Source of the DNA: Motilimonas eburnea
GTDB lineage: Bacteria > Pseudomonadota > Gammaproteobacteria > Enterobacterales > CBDFNC01
Direction: 5' to 3'
DNA length: 64,000 nucleotides
Assembly: GCF_021295345.1 (NCBI RefSeq)
Contig: NZ_JAIMJB010000004.1
Location: 62,001 to 126,000 of the forward strand
Part shown: positions 37,166 to 47,500 of the stretch, piece after piece
Numbering within the stretch: position 1 is the first letter of the stretch
Layout of the letters: every line of letters begins with the position of its first letter
Notes under the pieces: model-generated
The model's database searches: none
What the model was told of the DNA's origin: nothing
What the model saw: the letters and a program-made list of their open reading frames with translations, nothing else
Made by a program: the position numbers and the translations under genes

Positions 37166-38092
37166 TTATTGCGCGGTATCAGCTTGCGCAGTCACTTTCT
37201 CTTTTTCCGCCATTTCAGCTAACAACGGAGCCAGACGCGCAGCAGGCACATAACCGGGTTGCATCGAGCCATCAGACAGCACCATAGCTGGTGTACCGTT
37301 AACGCCGAACATACCGCCTAACTCATATTGCTTTAACACGGTATTATCACAAGTCTTGGCCTGAATTGGCTGACGGCTTTTCGCTGCGTCCATGGTGGCT
37401 TTCTGATCTTCAGCACACCAGATCGACACCATGTCACGATAGGTTTGTGAGCGCTCACCACCACGTGGGAAGGCTAAATAGCGAATGGTGATGCCTTCTT
37501 TATGGTAATCCGCCATTTCACTGTGTAGCTTTTGACAGTAACCACAGTCGGTATCGGTGAATACGGTGACCACGTATTTCTCGTCTTTCGCTGGGTACAC
37601 TATCATGTCTGTTTCAAACGCTTTTAACTGCTCAGCGCGCAGCACAGATTGCGCTTGTTCGGTCAAGTTAGTCACTTCTTTATTCTCTACTTCGTAGAGG
37701 TTACCAAATATTAAATAACGACCCGTTGGGTTGCTGTATAAAATGCCGCGATTGGTTTTCACTTCATACATGCTTGGAATAATGCTGCGATCCATGGTGA
37801 AGGGCTCAATACCAATGGTCGCTAACTGCTCACGGATCATTTCAAAGTGCTGCGACTGTTCACGCGCCGCTTCCAGATCGGGGTGCTCCGCCTTCAGTGC
37901 ACGCAATTCGGTGGTCAAATCACTGTTCTTTTGGTTTTGCTCATTGAGCACCTGCTCCAACTCGGCAATACGTTGCTCAGCAGAGCTTAATTGAGCCTGT
38001 AATGCCTTGGTTTGACTGTCCGTAGTCTCAGCAATTACTGGGGCACTGATGGCGCCCATTAAAGCAACTGCTAGCAAGGTTTTCTTCCACAT
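37166..38092 (-). CDS. dsbC: Thiol:disulfide isomerase DsbC with an added N-terminal coiled coil
   Basis: The 308-residue periplasmic protein has a signal peptide (residues 1-21). Then comes a predicted coiled coil of about 55-65 residues (ALQAQLSSAEQRIAELEQVL and onward), then the DsbC dimerisation domain (IREQLATIGIEPF ... YLIFGNLYEV), and the thioredoxin domain with active site DCGYC and cis-Pro region NGTPAMVLSDG. It rearranges wrong disulfides. Usual DsbC precursors are near 236 residues (from memory), so the coiled coil is an insertion and could change the oligomeric state. It lies between xerD and recJ. Confidence 0.93.
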   Translation of the reverse strand: MWKKTLLAVALMGAISAPVIAETTDSQTKALQAQLSSAEQRIAELEQVLNEQNQKNSDLTTELRALKAEHPDLEAAREQSQHFEMIREQLATIGIEPFTMDRSIIPSMYEVKTNRGILYSNPTGRYLIFGNLYEVENKEVTNLTEQAQSVLRAEQLKAFETDMIVYPAKDEKYVVTVFTDTDCGYCQKLHSEMADYHKEGITIRYLAFPRGGERSQTYRDMVSIWCAEDQKATMDAAKSRQPIQAKTCDNTVLKQYELGGMFGVNGTPAMVLSDGSMQPGYVPAARLAPLLAEMAEKEKVTAQADTAQ

Positions 38093-38219
38093 AACAACTC
38101 CAAATACTGGTTGATTAGTCGCCTAATTATTCAGGCAACAAAAATGGCTATCGCCCAATTATGCACACCCTTTGCAAAAGCCCAAGTAGTTTATTCCTGT
38201 TTCTTGCATTGGCATTTCA

Positions 38220-39104
38220 TTAAGCCCGAGGATGATGAGCTTGATGTAAGCTTTTCAAGCGCTCACCTGCCACATGGGTATATATTTGCGTGGTAGATAA
38301 ATCACTGTGCCCCAATAACAATTGCACTACGCGTAAATCGGCACCATGGTTTAATAAGTGAGTCGCAAAGGCGTGACGCAAGGTATGAGGCGATAAATGT
38401 GTGTCAATTTGCGCCACTTGCGCATAATGCTTGATCCGGTGCCAAAAGGTTTGCCGAGTCATATACTGGCCGCGCCGGCTAGGAAACACCACATCTGAGC
38501 TGATTTGTTTCAACAGCGCACCGCGCGCCTCGTTAAAATAGCGCTGCAACCAATAGATGGCCTCTTCCCCCATGGGCACGAGTCGCTCTTTATTGCCTTT
38601 ACCCACTATGCGAATTACCCCTTGGCGTAGGCTAATGCGCTCGGTGCTTAGACCCACCAGCTCGGAGACGCGCAAACCCGTTGCGTATAATAGCTCTAAC
38701 ATGGCCTTGTCTCTCAGACCGATGGCATCTTCTAGATCCGGCGCCATCAGCAGCGCATCCACCTCAGACTCAGATAAATCGGCAGGCAGATATTTAGGTA
38801 ATTTAGGATTAACAATTAACGCGCTGGGATCGTCTTCACGGATTTTTTCACGGCACATATACTGGTAAAACCGGCGTACGGCGCTCAGTAATCGCGCACT
38901 GGAGGTGGCCTTATAACCCGCGTGTTGACGCGCCGCTAAGTAATCTTGCAAATCACTGCGGCTTAGGGTCAACAGGGCTAAGCCTTGCTCGTCACACCAA
39001 GTGGCAAGATGATTTAAATCATGACGATAAGAGCTGGTGGTGTTATCACTTAAGCCCCGCTCTAACCACATGGCATCTAAAAAATCATCGATTAATGTGT
39101 TCAT
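38220..39104 (-). CDS. xerD: Site-specific tyrosine recombinase XerD
   Basis: This 294-residue protein has an N-terminal SAM-like DNA-binding domain (SSYRHDLNHLATWC) and the catalytic domain with the RKHRH-Y set: Arg in ATGLRVSELV, Lys in GKGNKERLVP, HTLRHAFATHLL, and LLGHSDLSTTQIYTHV with the nucleophilic Tyr. Together with XerC it resolves chromosome dimers at dif under FtsK control. Gene context (fldB divergent, dsbC and recJ downstream) confirms XerD rather than a phage integrase. Confidence 0.97.
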   Translation of the reverse strand: MNTLIDDFLDAMWLERGLSDNTTSSYRHDLNHLATWCDEQGLALLTLSRSDLQDYLAARQHAGYKATSSARLLSAVRRFYQYMCREKIREDDPSALIVNPKLPKYLPADLSESEVDALLMAPDLEDAIGLRDKAMLELLYATGLRVSELVGLSTERISLRQGVIRIVGKGNKERLVPMGEEAIYWLQRYFNEARGALLKQISSDVVFPSRRGQYMTRQTFWHRIKHYAQVAQIDTHLSPHTLRHAFATHLLNHGADLRVVQLLLGHSDLSTTQIYTHVAGERLKSLHQAHHPRA

Positions 39105-39226
39105 TGCCTACCACTCTCAGTTCAGTTGGCCTGATTCTAAATCACTCCCCTACAAACTCAAGGCACGGCTCGCTTATCGACCTGATTCCTTGCTAGAATG
39201 CGACCAGTTTAACAAAGGGGACTGTA

Positions 39227-39748
39227 ATGAAAATTGGTTTATTTTATGGCTCAACCACCTGCTACACCGAAATCGCCGCCGAGAAAATCCGCGAGGCGAT
39301 TGGTCCCGAGTTGGTTGATATCTTTAATATAAAAGAAACCCCACTAAGTAAAACAAGCGACTATCAAGTGCTGATCTTGGGTATCTCCACTTGGGACTAT
39401 GGCGAGTTACAAGAAGATTGGGCTGAGCTGTGGCAACAAGTTAATGGCTTATCGGTGCAAGGTAAAATCATTGCTTTGTACGGCATGGGCGATCAAGAAG
39501 GCTATGGCCAATGGTTTCAAGATGCCCTGGGTATGCTTCATGATGAATTGCAGCCCCAACAGCCGACCTTTATTGGCTATACCAGTACCGACGGCTATCA
39601 ATTTGAAGCCTCTAAGGCCCTGACCCCAGATGGTGAACACTTTGTTGGCCTCGCCCTAGATGAAGATAACCAATACGATTTATCTGATCAGCGCATTCAA
39701 GATTGGGCAATTCAAATTTTAACCGAAATACAGGAACTGTCAGAGTAA
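39227..39748 (+). CDS. fldB: Flavodoxin FldB
   Basis: The 173-residue protein has the FMN phosphate loop [12 protein letters not shown], the isoalloxazine loop [14 protein letters not shown] and [15 protein letters not shown], and ends with an FldB-type C-terminus. It is a low-potential one-electron carrier. The divergent position to xerD is the same as in E. coli. AAAGGGG lies before the ATG. Reduction by ferredoxin/flavodoxin-NADP reductase is likely; the main partner is not evident here. Confidence 0.95.
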   Translation: MKIGLFYGSTTCYTEIAAEKIREAIGPELVDIFNIKETPLSKTSDYQVLILGISTWDYGELQEDWAELWQQVNGLSVQGKIIALYGMGDQEGYGQWFQDALGMLHDELQPQQPTFIGYTSTDGYQFEASKALTPDGEHFVGLALDEDNQYDLSDQRIQDWAIQILTEIQELSE

Positions 39749-39867
39749 GTCGACTTTTTATGCCGTAAAAACGGGCCTTTGCTCAAGTTTTAGCCACTTA
39801 TCCATTAGCCCAGACCATTAACTAAGCTAGTATTGCAACAAATAGGCAAACAAAGGTAGAAGGTAAC

Positions 39868-40596
39868 ATGGTCAAAGCAACACTGAAAAAGGTTAGCCTA
39901 ATGAGTGGCCTGTTATGTTTATTTGGCTTTAGTAGCCATGGCCACAGCGCCGTATATAAGTGCCAAGTCAAAGGTAAAACCGTCTACCAATCAACTACCT
40001 GCTTTAACGGCAAGCAAACCGTATTACACCCTAGCAAACATGATACAGGCCTGCATGCATCTTGGTTTGCTCGCCCGAAAATGCTCCCTGATAGTGCCCG
40101 TTGTCAGCCCGAACAATGCCAATGCGGTGAACAAACCTTGCCTTTAGGCCAAAACCAGACAGAAAATGTGGCCGCGTCACTTAATGCCATTATCACCGAC
40201 TGGCAGCGCCACCAAAACGCATACCTTAGTTATCAAGCATTGTCTGATGAGGACAAATTTACCTCACCGTTACAAGATCAAGTGGCGACTTCTGCTTGCA
40301 GTATTGCCATGCATCAGGCGGTACTGAACCAAGCCTATTTAAGCGTACTCAATGATGACTTGAAGCCTGCCTTAACCGATGTTCAGCAACAAGAAATTAA
40401 GGCTAAATGTGAGTCTGAATCGCAAGAGAATAGTAGCGATGAGGCCAATTCGCGCCTTCAGGCTTGTATCACCCGTGCGCAAAATGAGGCAAGTAACAAT
40501 GCCCAAGCAAGGGATGAAAGAATAGCCCAAGCAAAGGCTAAGTTCGCCAAACCCGTGGCAGTGTTAAAACAAAAAAATCCCTACTTTAGCGAGTAA
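39868..40596 (+). CDS. Exported protein with DUF4124-like N-terminal domain
   Basis: The 242-residue protein has a signal peptide (cleavage near SSHGHSA) followed by VYKCQVKGKTVYQSTTC, the short beta motif typical of DUF4124. Six cysteines in the first half suggest periplasmic disulfides (CQPEQCQCG). The C-terminal half is helical, with Glu/Gln/Ala-rich stretches. The role is unknown. The gene lies behind fldB with a 119-bp gap and ends at a palindromic terminator. Confidence 0.7.
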   Translation: MVKATLKKVSLMSGLLCLFGFSSHGHSAVYKCQVKGKTVYQSTTCFNGKQTVLHPSKHDTGLHASWFARPKMLPDSARCQPEQCQCGEQTLPLGQNQTENVAASLNAIITDWQRHQNAYLSYQALSDEDKFTSPLQDQVATSACSIAMHQAVLNQAYLSVLNDDLKPALTDVQQQEIKAKCESESQENSSDEANSRLQACITRAQNEASNNAQARDERIAQAKAKFAKPVAVLKQKNPYFSE

Positions 40597-40600
40597 CGCA

Positions 40601-40622
40601 GGGAGCCTAGGCTCCCTTTATT
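40601..40622. terminator. Palindromic terminator between convergent genes
   Basis: The perfect palindrome GGGAGCCTAGGCTCCC is followed on the plus strand by TTTATTAT. It lies 4 bp after the exported-protein gene and 19 bp before the brnQ stop. Confidence 0.72.
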
Positions 40623-40640
40623 ATCACTTTATCGCTCAGC

Positions 40641-41954
40641 TCATCCTTTTGAGTATGCTGTAACATGGGTTGTCTTTTTAAAAGCAAACATGGCGATCAA
40701 TAAGGCGCCAGCCGTAGGCAACAGCCACGCCATGCCATTATTGAATAAGGGGAGATAGTTAAACGATTGCATATCCACCCCGGCCACTTTTAAACCGTCA
40801 AGCACTCCAAACATCAAGGCCACCGCAAGCACAAATTGATAGGATAACTTTTTATTTGCCAACTTATCGCTAACAAAGGTCAGGGCCACCAGCGCAATAG
40901 CAACAGGGTAAACCGCGAAAAGAACAGGAATCGAAATACTGATTAACTGGCTTAACCCCACGTTAGTCACAAGGGCGCAAATAGCACAATTGATTAATGC
41001 TAATTTGGTGTAATTCCAATGGGGCTGTAATTGAACTAAAAACGTCGTCAAGGCACTGACTAATCCCACCGCCGTGGTTAAACATGCCAGCATCACAACC
41101 AGCGCCAAGGCCATTAACCCTGTCTGCCCAAACATAGCAAACACATACTGAGCTAAAATATCCGTGCCTTGGGTCGCGCCTTGGGCAACCACCTGGCTGG
41201 TTGCGCCAAGATAAAAGAGTGCCACATAAACAAAAGCCAGTCCCGCTGCAGCAATGCAACCTGCAATCATTAAATACTTATAAATATAGGCTTTTTCACT
41301 TACACCTTTACTAATCAAAACATTGACGATCAACATGCCAAACACCAAGGCTCCGAAGGTATCCATGGTGTTATAGCCCTCTAAAAAGCCGTTAATAAAC
41401 GCCGAATCTTGATAACGTTCTGTTGGCACGCCTAACCCATCTAACGGCGCAACAAATACCGCAATGGCTAATGCCACGAGCAACATGACTAATAATGGAG
41501 TAATGAATTTTCCAATATAATCCAGTAATTTACCGGGGTTTATTGCAAGCCAAGCAACAATAGAAAAGAACACCACAGAGAATAAAGCCAAAGCAATCGC
41601 GCTATGTTCAATGAAGGGCTTTACGCCAATCTCATACGCTACCAAGCCCGTTCTTGGCGTGGCAAAGCTTGGCCCGATAATGATATACACTGCCAAGGCC
41701 AATACAGTGGCGACCTTAACCGGCAAATACCTTGCCATGGTGCTAATGCCGCCTCCCGCCTTTGCCACGGCAATCAAGGTGATTAATGGCAACCCGACCG
41801 CGGTAACCAAAAAGCCAAGCATAGCAGGAACCAGCTCGGTCCCTGCTTGAGCGCCAGCCAAAGGAGGAAAGATAATATTGCCCGCGCCAAGAAAGAAAGC
41901 GAAGGTCATCAAGCCTAACCCGAAGATATCCAGGCCAGTTAAGGGTTTTTTCAT
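40641..41954 (-). CDS. brnQ: Branched-chain amino acid transporter BrnQ (LIVCS family)
   Basis: This 437-residue protein has about 12 helices. It begins with the family-typical LDIFGLGLMTFAFFLGAGNIIFPP and later contains GPSFATPRTGLVAYEIG and MDTFGALVFGMLIVNVL. It is a sodium- or proton-coupled importer of Leu, Ile and Val. It is monocistronic, with a 200-bp AT-rich upstream region shared with the next leftward gene; no leucine-response site could be identified by eye. Confidence 0.95.
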   Translation of the reverse strand: MKKPLTGLDIFGLGLMTFAFFLGAGNIIFPPLAGAQAGTELVPAMLGFLVTAVGLPLITLIAVAKAGGGISTMARYLPVKVATVLALAVYIIIGPSFATPRTGLVAYEIGVKPFIEHSAIALALFSVVFFSIVAWLAINPGKLLDYIGKFITPLLVMLLVALAIAVFVAPLDGLGVPTERYQDSAFINGFLEGYNTMDTFGALVFGMLIVNVLISKGVSEKAYIYKYLMIAGCIAAAGLAFVYVALFYLGATSQVVAQGATQGTDILAQYVFAMFGQTGLMALALVVMLACLTTAVGLVSALTTFLVQLQPHWNYTKLALINCAICALVTNVGLSQLISISIPVLFAVYPVAIALVALTFVSDKLANKKLSYQFVLAVALMFGVLDGLKVAGVDMQSFNYLPLFNNGMAWLLPTAGALLIAMFAFKKTTHVTAYSKG

Positions 41955-42156
41955 GTTGTGTGTCCTGTTTTATATGAAACAACAGGGCTAACACCCAATA
42001 ATTAACCACAAAAAGATTAAAAAACTAGAGCATTAGGCTATTGTTTTATTTTTTTTGCAACAGGATAAAGCAAGGGAGCAGCTGAGAAAATACCTAGTTT
42101 CACCTAGACCTAACAAAACATAATCAAGATCAAAGTGTCGAGACATATACCTAGTA

Positions 42157-42879
42157 TTAAGTCATTTTTAAATAAAAGTCTCTGGTTAGAGCAACATAGT
42201 CAGACGAATACTCGCCAGCTTGATGGTGTATCGTCAATGTTGAACTATCGCAGCCTTGTGCCGTTTTAGCCAGACTGAGCAGCATGCGATGAGGGGGCTT
42301 ATTGCTTAGCGTGTGAACGTCAACGCGCTTAACTAAAAAAAGACCTATCTTCTTTGCGGCATCGATATATTCAAGGGCGACATCAAAAGGAAGCACCAGA
42401 TCGCAACGGCCATTAGCGCTAAGTAATTGCATGATTGCCGTTAATAAATCCATTTTGCCTAAACTGCCCGTATGTCGTGCGGTCGCTCTAGCTTGGGAGG
42501 CCAGCGCTTGTCCCGCAGGAAAATACGGTGGATTAGAGACAATCAAATCATATTGCTGGCAAGCTGTTGCGGCAAATTGCTGAATGCTTTGCTCAACCAC
42601 CTTTACTTTATTAGGCCATGGGCTGGCGGCCACATTTTGCTTAGCTTGCAAAGCCGCGTTGGAGTCAATTTCGACAGCCGTAATATGACAAGCACCGTGG
42701 CTGCGCTGAGCAAGTTGGAGTGCGATCAACCCCGATCCCGTCCCCATATCCAGCACCTGCTCTGCCGAGCCAACATCGGCCCAAGCGCCCAATAAAATCC
42801 CGTCCGTGCCCACTTTCATGGCACATAAATCATGATTGATATGAAAGCGTTTAAAGGTAAAGCCTGCTTTGCTTGCCAT
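42157..42879 (-). CDS. trmN6: tRNA1(Val) (adenine(37)-N6)-methyltransferase TrmN6 (YfiC)
   Basis: The 240-residue SAM-dependent methyltransferase has motif I in VLDMGTGSGLIALQLAQ, motif IV NPPYFPAGQ (the NPPY motif of N6-adenine methylation) and the N-terminal FHINHDLCAMKVGTDGILLGAWA typical of YfiC. It methylates A37 of tRNA1-Val. It is divergent from srmB, as in E. coli, which supports the assignment. Confidence 0.95.
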   Translation of the reverse strand: MASKAGFTFKRFHINHDLCAMKVGTDGILLGAWADVGSAEQVLDMGTGSGLIALQLAQRSHGACHITAVEIDSNAALQAKQNVAASPWPNKVKVVEQSIQQFAATACQQYDLIVSNPPYFPAGQALASQARATARHTGSLGKMDLLTAIMQLLSANGRCDLVLPFDVALEYIDAAKKIGLFLVKRVDVHTLSNKPPHRMLLSLAKTAQGCDSSTLTIHHQAGEYSSDYVALTRDFYLKMT

Positions 42880-43019
42880 GATTTTTCCTAAACTCGATCA
42901 AAAGTGGCCACTATACCTTTTACAAAGTGAAATACCACCTCAGCCATACCCAAGGCTGAGGTTATCCTCTATAATCCCACGCTAATTTAGTTACTCACTC
43001 AGTTACACTGGAAAACATT

Positions 43020-44294
43020 ATGTCTTTTGCCGATCTAGAGTTAGATCCCACCCTCGTTGATGCATTGACCCGTATGGGTTTGGAAAAGCCAACCACCATT
43101 CAACAAGAAGCCATCCCACCCGCACTTGATGGCCGAGATCTAATGGCAAGCTCACCGACGGGGACAGGTAAAACCCTCGCGTTTTTACTGCCTGCTATCG
43201 AGCACATGTTGAATTTTCCACGCCGTAAACCTGGCTCACCTCGGGTATTGATCCTAACCCCAACACGAGAGCTCGCGGTGCAAATCCAAGTGGAAGCGAC
43301 CAAGTTATGCCAAGACACGCCACTAAAAGTCGGCGCGATCATTGGCGGCATTAGCTACCAAACCCAAGAAGAAGTGCTCACTAAAAATATGGATCTGGTG
43401 GTCGCCACACCCGGTCGACTCATGGAATACATAGAGCAAGAAGCCTTTGACTGTCGAGAAATTGAAATCCTAACCTTAGATGAAGCCGATCGCATGTTGG
43501 ATATGGGCTTTATTAGCACCATGGAGCGTATCGCCGAAGAAGCGCGCTGGCGTAAACAAACCTTTTTATTCTCGGCGACCCTTGAGGGTAAAGGGCTATC
43601 TCAGTTTGCCGCCAAGGTACTCAAAGAGCCTGTTGCCATTTCTGCCGCCGCGCCACGCAGTGAGCGAGGCAAGATCCTGCAATGGATACACCTAGCAGAC
43701 AACGCCGAGCACAAGTTTGAGCTGTTAAAAGCCACCCTGAAAAAACCAGAGGTCAGCCATGCTATCGTGTTTGTGAAAACCCGTGACCGCCTAACAAACT
43801 TGGTAACCCAGCTAGAAGAAGCGGGGATTAAATGCTGTTTTTTACGTGGTGAAATGGAGCAAGCCAAGCGCACAACCGCCATCATGCGGTTTAAAACCGG
43901 TAAGGTAAATGTGTTAGTCGCGACCGACGTCGCGGCTCGCGGCATCGATGTCCCCGAAATTAGCCACGTGATCAACTATGATATGCCAAGAACAGCGGAT
44001 ATTTATTTACACCGCATTGGCCGTACTGCGCGTGGAGGCCGTAAAGGCACCGCCATTTCCTTGATTGAAGCCCATGATATGGAAATACTGGGCAAAGTTG
44101 AGCGCTATATGAAAGAGCCACTAAAACGTCGCGTGATCGACTCACTGCGCCCAAAAAACAAAGAAGCGACCATCCCCGCCAAGAAAAAGCGCCCCACTGC
44201 CAAGGCCGATAACAAAAAATCCGCGCCTAAGCAAAAAGTCAAAGCCAAGAAAAATAAAGGCAAACCCAATTGGGCTAAAAAAGCCAAAAAATAA
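43020..44294 (+). CDS. srmB: DEAD-box RNA helicase SrmB
   Basis: This 424-residue helicase carries all DEAD-box motifs: Q motif (KPTTIQQEAIP), I SSPTGTGKT, Ia PTRELA, II DEAD, III SAT, V VLVATDVAARGID and VI HRIGRTARGG. The C-terminal tail of about 55 residues is Lys-rich and should bind RNA. SrmB assists early 50S ribosome assembly. Divergence from trmN6 supports srmB rather than another paralogue. A long structured terminator follows. Confidence 0.94.
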   Translation: MSFADLELDPTLVDALTRMGLEKPTTIQQEAIPPALDGRDLMASSPTGTGKTLAFLLPAIEHMLNFPRRKPGSPRVLILTPTRELAVQIQVEATKLCQDTPLKVGAIIGGISYQTQEEVLTKNMDLVVATPGRLMEYIEQEAFDCREIEILTLDEADRMLDMGFISTMERIAEEARWRKQTFLFSATLEGKGLSQFAAKVLKEPVAISAAAPRSERGKILQWIHLADNAEHKFELLKATLKKPEVSHAIVFVKTRDRLTNLVTQLEEAGIKCCFLRGEMEQAKRTTAIMRFKTGKVNVLVATDVAARGIDVPEISHVINYDMPRTADIYLHRIGRTARGGRKGTAISLIEAHDMEILGKVERYMKEPLKRRVIDSLRPKNKEATIPAKKKRPTAKADNKKSAPKQKVKAKKNKGKPNWAKKAKK

Positions 44295-44300
44295 TTGGCT

Positions 44301-44384
44301 AACACCACCTCAGGGTCAAGGTAACCCCATGGATGTGTTTTGAGCGTTCATTCGCTCGCACTGACCTAGGGGTGGTGTTTTTAT
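44301..44384 (+). terminator. Long-stem structured element/terminator after srmB
   Basis: Arms AACACCACCTCAGGGTCA (44301-44318) and TGACCTAGGGGTGGTGTT (44362-44379) pair at 17 of 18 positions (two G-U pairs, one A-A mismatch) around a 43-base loop. The loop itself holds a smaller hairpin GAGCG/CGCTC (44342-44346, 44353-44357). A TTTTTATTT run follows. It certainly can terminate srmB transcription, but the stem is much longer than usual. Confidence 0.75.
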
Positions 44385-44504
44385 TTGCCCCGCCACATCA
44401 TCACGCTTCTAATGCGATTAACCTCTTGGTTTACTATCAATAATTCCATCTTTTAATAATCTCAGGCTAAACTAAACAGGAGCCCCACACGACAGGAGCA
44501 CTGG

Positions 44505-47500
44505 ATGTTAAATGTGGACGATTATTTCTCACCATCCATACTGGATCGCCCACTTGATGCACTGTGGCATAACCTCGCAGAGCATTACCTTTGCCAAGAG
44601 CACCCCCTTATATTACAAATGCAAAACTATGCCTGCATTAGTAGCTGGGAAATGTCCAAAACCACTCAGTTAGCGGCCAATATTATTGCCAGAGTGAGAG
44701 CAGATAAAAGCCAAAAGAGCTTAGCGCAAGCTTTCCTTGAGGAGTACAACCTCAGTAGTCAGGAAGGCATATTGCTTTTGTGCTTAGCAGAATCGTTAAT
44801 GCGTGTTTCAGATGCTGACACCTTAGACAGCATACTACGGGATAGGCTCAGCCAAATAAACTGGGCTAAGCATGTCAAACATTCCGACTCCTTTCTTGTT
44901 AATGCGTCAACTTGGGCATTATTACTGACCGGGCGATTAACCCCACAACCTGAACAGAAAATGACGGTAAAGCAAGGGGTTAAACATCTCATCAGCCAAC
45001 TAACAGAGCCCATTGTCCGCAAAGCCTTACACAAGGCCATCAACATGATTGCCGAACAATACATTATCGGTAGTACCATAGAGCAAGCATTGGCGACGAG
45101 TGTAACCCAAGCACAGCCTAAGGAACTCTCAACTGAGCTGGCGTTTTCATTTGATTATTTAGCCGAAGCGGCCCTGATCAACGAGCAAGTACAACAGGCA
45201 AAACACCAATATATTCAAGCCATTCATCATATTGCTCATCACAACCGCCAGCATCAGCGACACGACAATATTTCAATCAGACTCTCGGTGTTGCAACCCC
45301 AATTTGACTATCGCTATCGACAACATGCTATCAGTGAATTAATGGCAACTTTACTCCCCCTCCTTGAGCTAGCCCAGGCATTAGATGTAGGGGTGTATTT
45401 AGACGGAGAAACGGCCACGCGATTGGAATTGTGTTTAACCGTGTTTGAGCGCTTAATTAGCCATTCATCCCTACGCGGTTGGGGCAAACTCGGGATCGCC
45501 ATACAAGCCTATTCCAAGCGCAGCTTAGCCAGTCTATGTTGGTTAGCCGCCTTGGCCAAAAAGCAACAAACAAGTATTCCCATCCGCTTGGTTAAAGGGG
45601 CTTATTGGCGTGAAGACATGCGTCAAGCCCAGCTTAACCACCTGAGCGACTTCCCTGTTTTTACCAGTCAAGCGGCCACGGATATCAGTTTTCTATGTAA
45701 TGCACGCTGGCTGCTGTCGCACTATGTTACTCCCTATCTCAAGGCTGAATTTGCTACCCATAACCCCCATACGGTGGCCGCACTGGAAGTGATGGCGGCG
45801 CAGCACCCCATTAAAATGCAAAAAGTGTACGGCATGGGTGAGCCTCTTTATACTATTCACCCTCAGCCCAGCTTGTGTGTGTTAGCGGCATTTGGCCCCC
45901 ATCATCAATTGGTGCCATTTATTTTAAGGCGCTTGCTTGATTTTGCTGCTCAACCTGGCTTTGTGCCACAGTTGCAGTCAAAACAACAACCTTTAAGTGA
46001 GCTTATAGAGCACCCGATTGATAAATATGCCACACTTTCGCCAGCAGAGCGCCCTGCGCCCTCGGCAAAAGAGACGCTTTTTAGTATCAATCTTCCTTGC
46101 CAACATACTCTCAACCATTGGCTACAAGCTTGTGCTCCCTTTCTCAGTCAGGTTGAAGAGTGCCGCTCAATCATTCATCACTCTGGGACGTTAAATCCAG
46201 CGCACGAGACACAGGCGAACGCGGCATCAATGGGCCAACTAGCTTGCCCCCACGCCATAGATACCCGTTACGCTCACCTACATTTCGCCAGCAAAGCCGA
46301 TTGTGAGCTAGCCGTGAGCGCAGCCCAACAAGGTTTTGATAGCGGGCAAAAGCCGCCCCTAGAGCAACGTAAACACATGTTAATCGAGTTTAGCTCTACC
46401 TTAGTTAACCATGCTCCCTTACTACTTGCTCGATACATGGCAAGCACAGGGCAGCCTATCTTTGCCGCTGAAACAGAGCTTAGGTTAGCCATTAAACTGT
46501 TTAAACAAACCCTAGAGCAAGGCATCCACCTATTTGACGAACAAGAAGTCAGCCTAGCCGATCCCACGCCTTATCACTGGCAACGCCAAGGCCGAGGTGT
46601 ATGGCTTTGTTGCCCAGAGCCCACCCATCCACTGATCACTTTATTAACCCAACTCGCGGGGGCGCTGATTTGCGCCAACAGTGTCATTGTTGCCTGCTGC
46701 CCGACAAGCGCGAGCATTTGCTCACAGCTTGTGCGCTTATTGCAACAACAAGGGTTAGCCGAAAACGGTTTACAATTGATTATCAGCGACCCTAGTTGGA
46801 CATTGCCTTTACCTGGCTCTTGTATGGCTAAACTCAATGGTATCAGTGGCTCATTCACTCAAGAACAACGCCAACAACTGAATCAGATTAATCAAGACGT
46901 TAACAACAAGCAGCAACAAGCCATCAAACACAACGTCATGAACATGATGATCATTGACAACTCAACGGCATTTGAAGATCTTATCAGCGTCATCTTAACT
47001 TTGGCCTTTGACTTAGCGGGCCAATCTCCCACCAGTTTAAAGCTGATTTGTGTTGAGCAAGACATTGCCGACGAGTTTATATACCTACTTAGCAATGCCA
47101 TGATTGAATTAGATATTGCCAATCATGATCTTAGTCAGGGCTGTGTTGGGCCCTTACTCAATGCCGCTCGATTAGACATGTTCAACCAGCATGCCAAGCA
47201 GTTGAGCCAACAGGCAAGCTTATTACGTCAAACGCCGATGGCACATGATCTGAACGGGTATTATGCCCCCCCCTATTTGTTTCAGGTTGACGACTTACAA
47301 CAAATTAACGCCGAAATTAAAGGGCCTGTATTGCACCTCTATCGGTATTCAAACTCAACGTTGCAACCGCTGTTAGATGAGCTCAATCGTATTCAAGCGA
47401 AAGGTTACTGCTCAATCCACAGTCGACATCAAACACGGTTACGTCAATTAGAGCATGGCATATTAGGCCGCCAACTTATTATCAATCAAAACCACAGTCT

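Noticed and set aside
38220-39104. Tyrosine recombinase as evidence of a prophage or integrative element
   Set aside because: Sequence and the recJ-dsbC-xerD-fldB context identify housekeeping XerD; no attachment repeats or phage genes are nearby.
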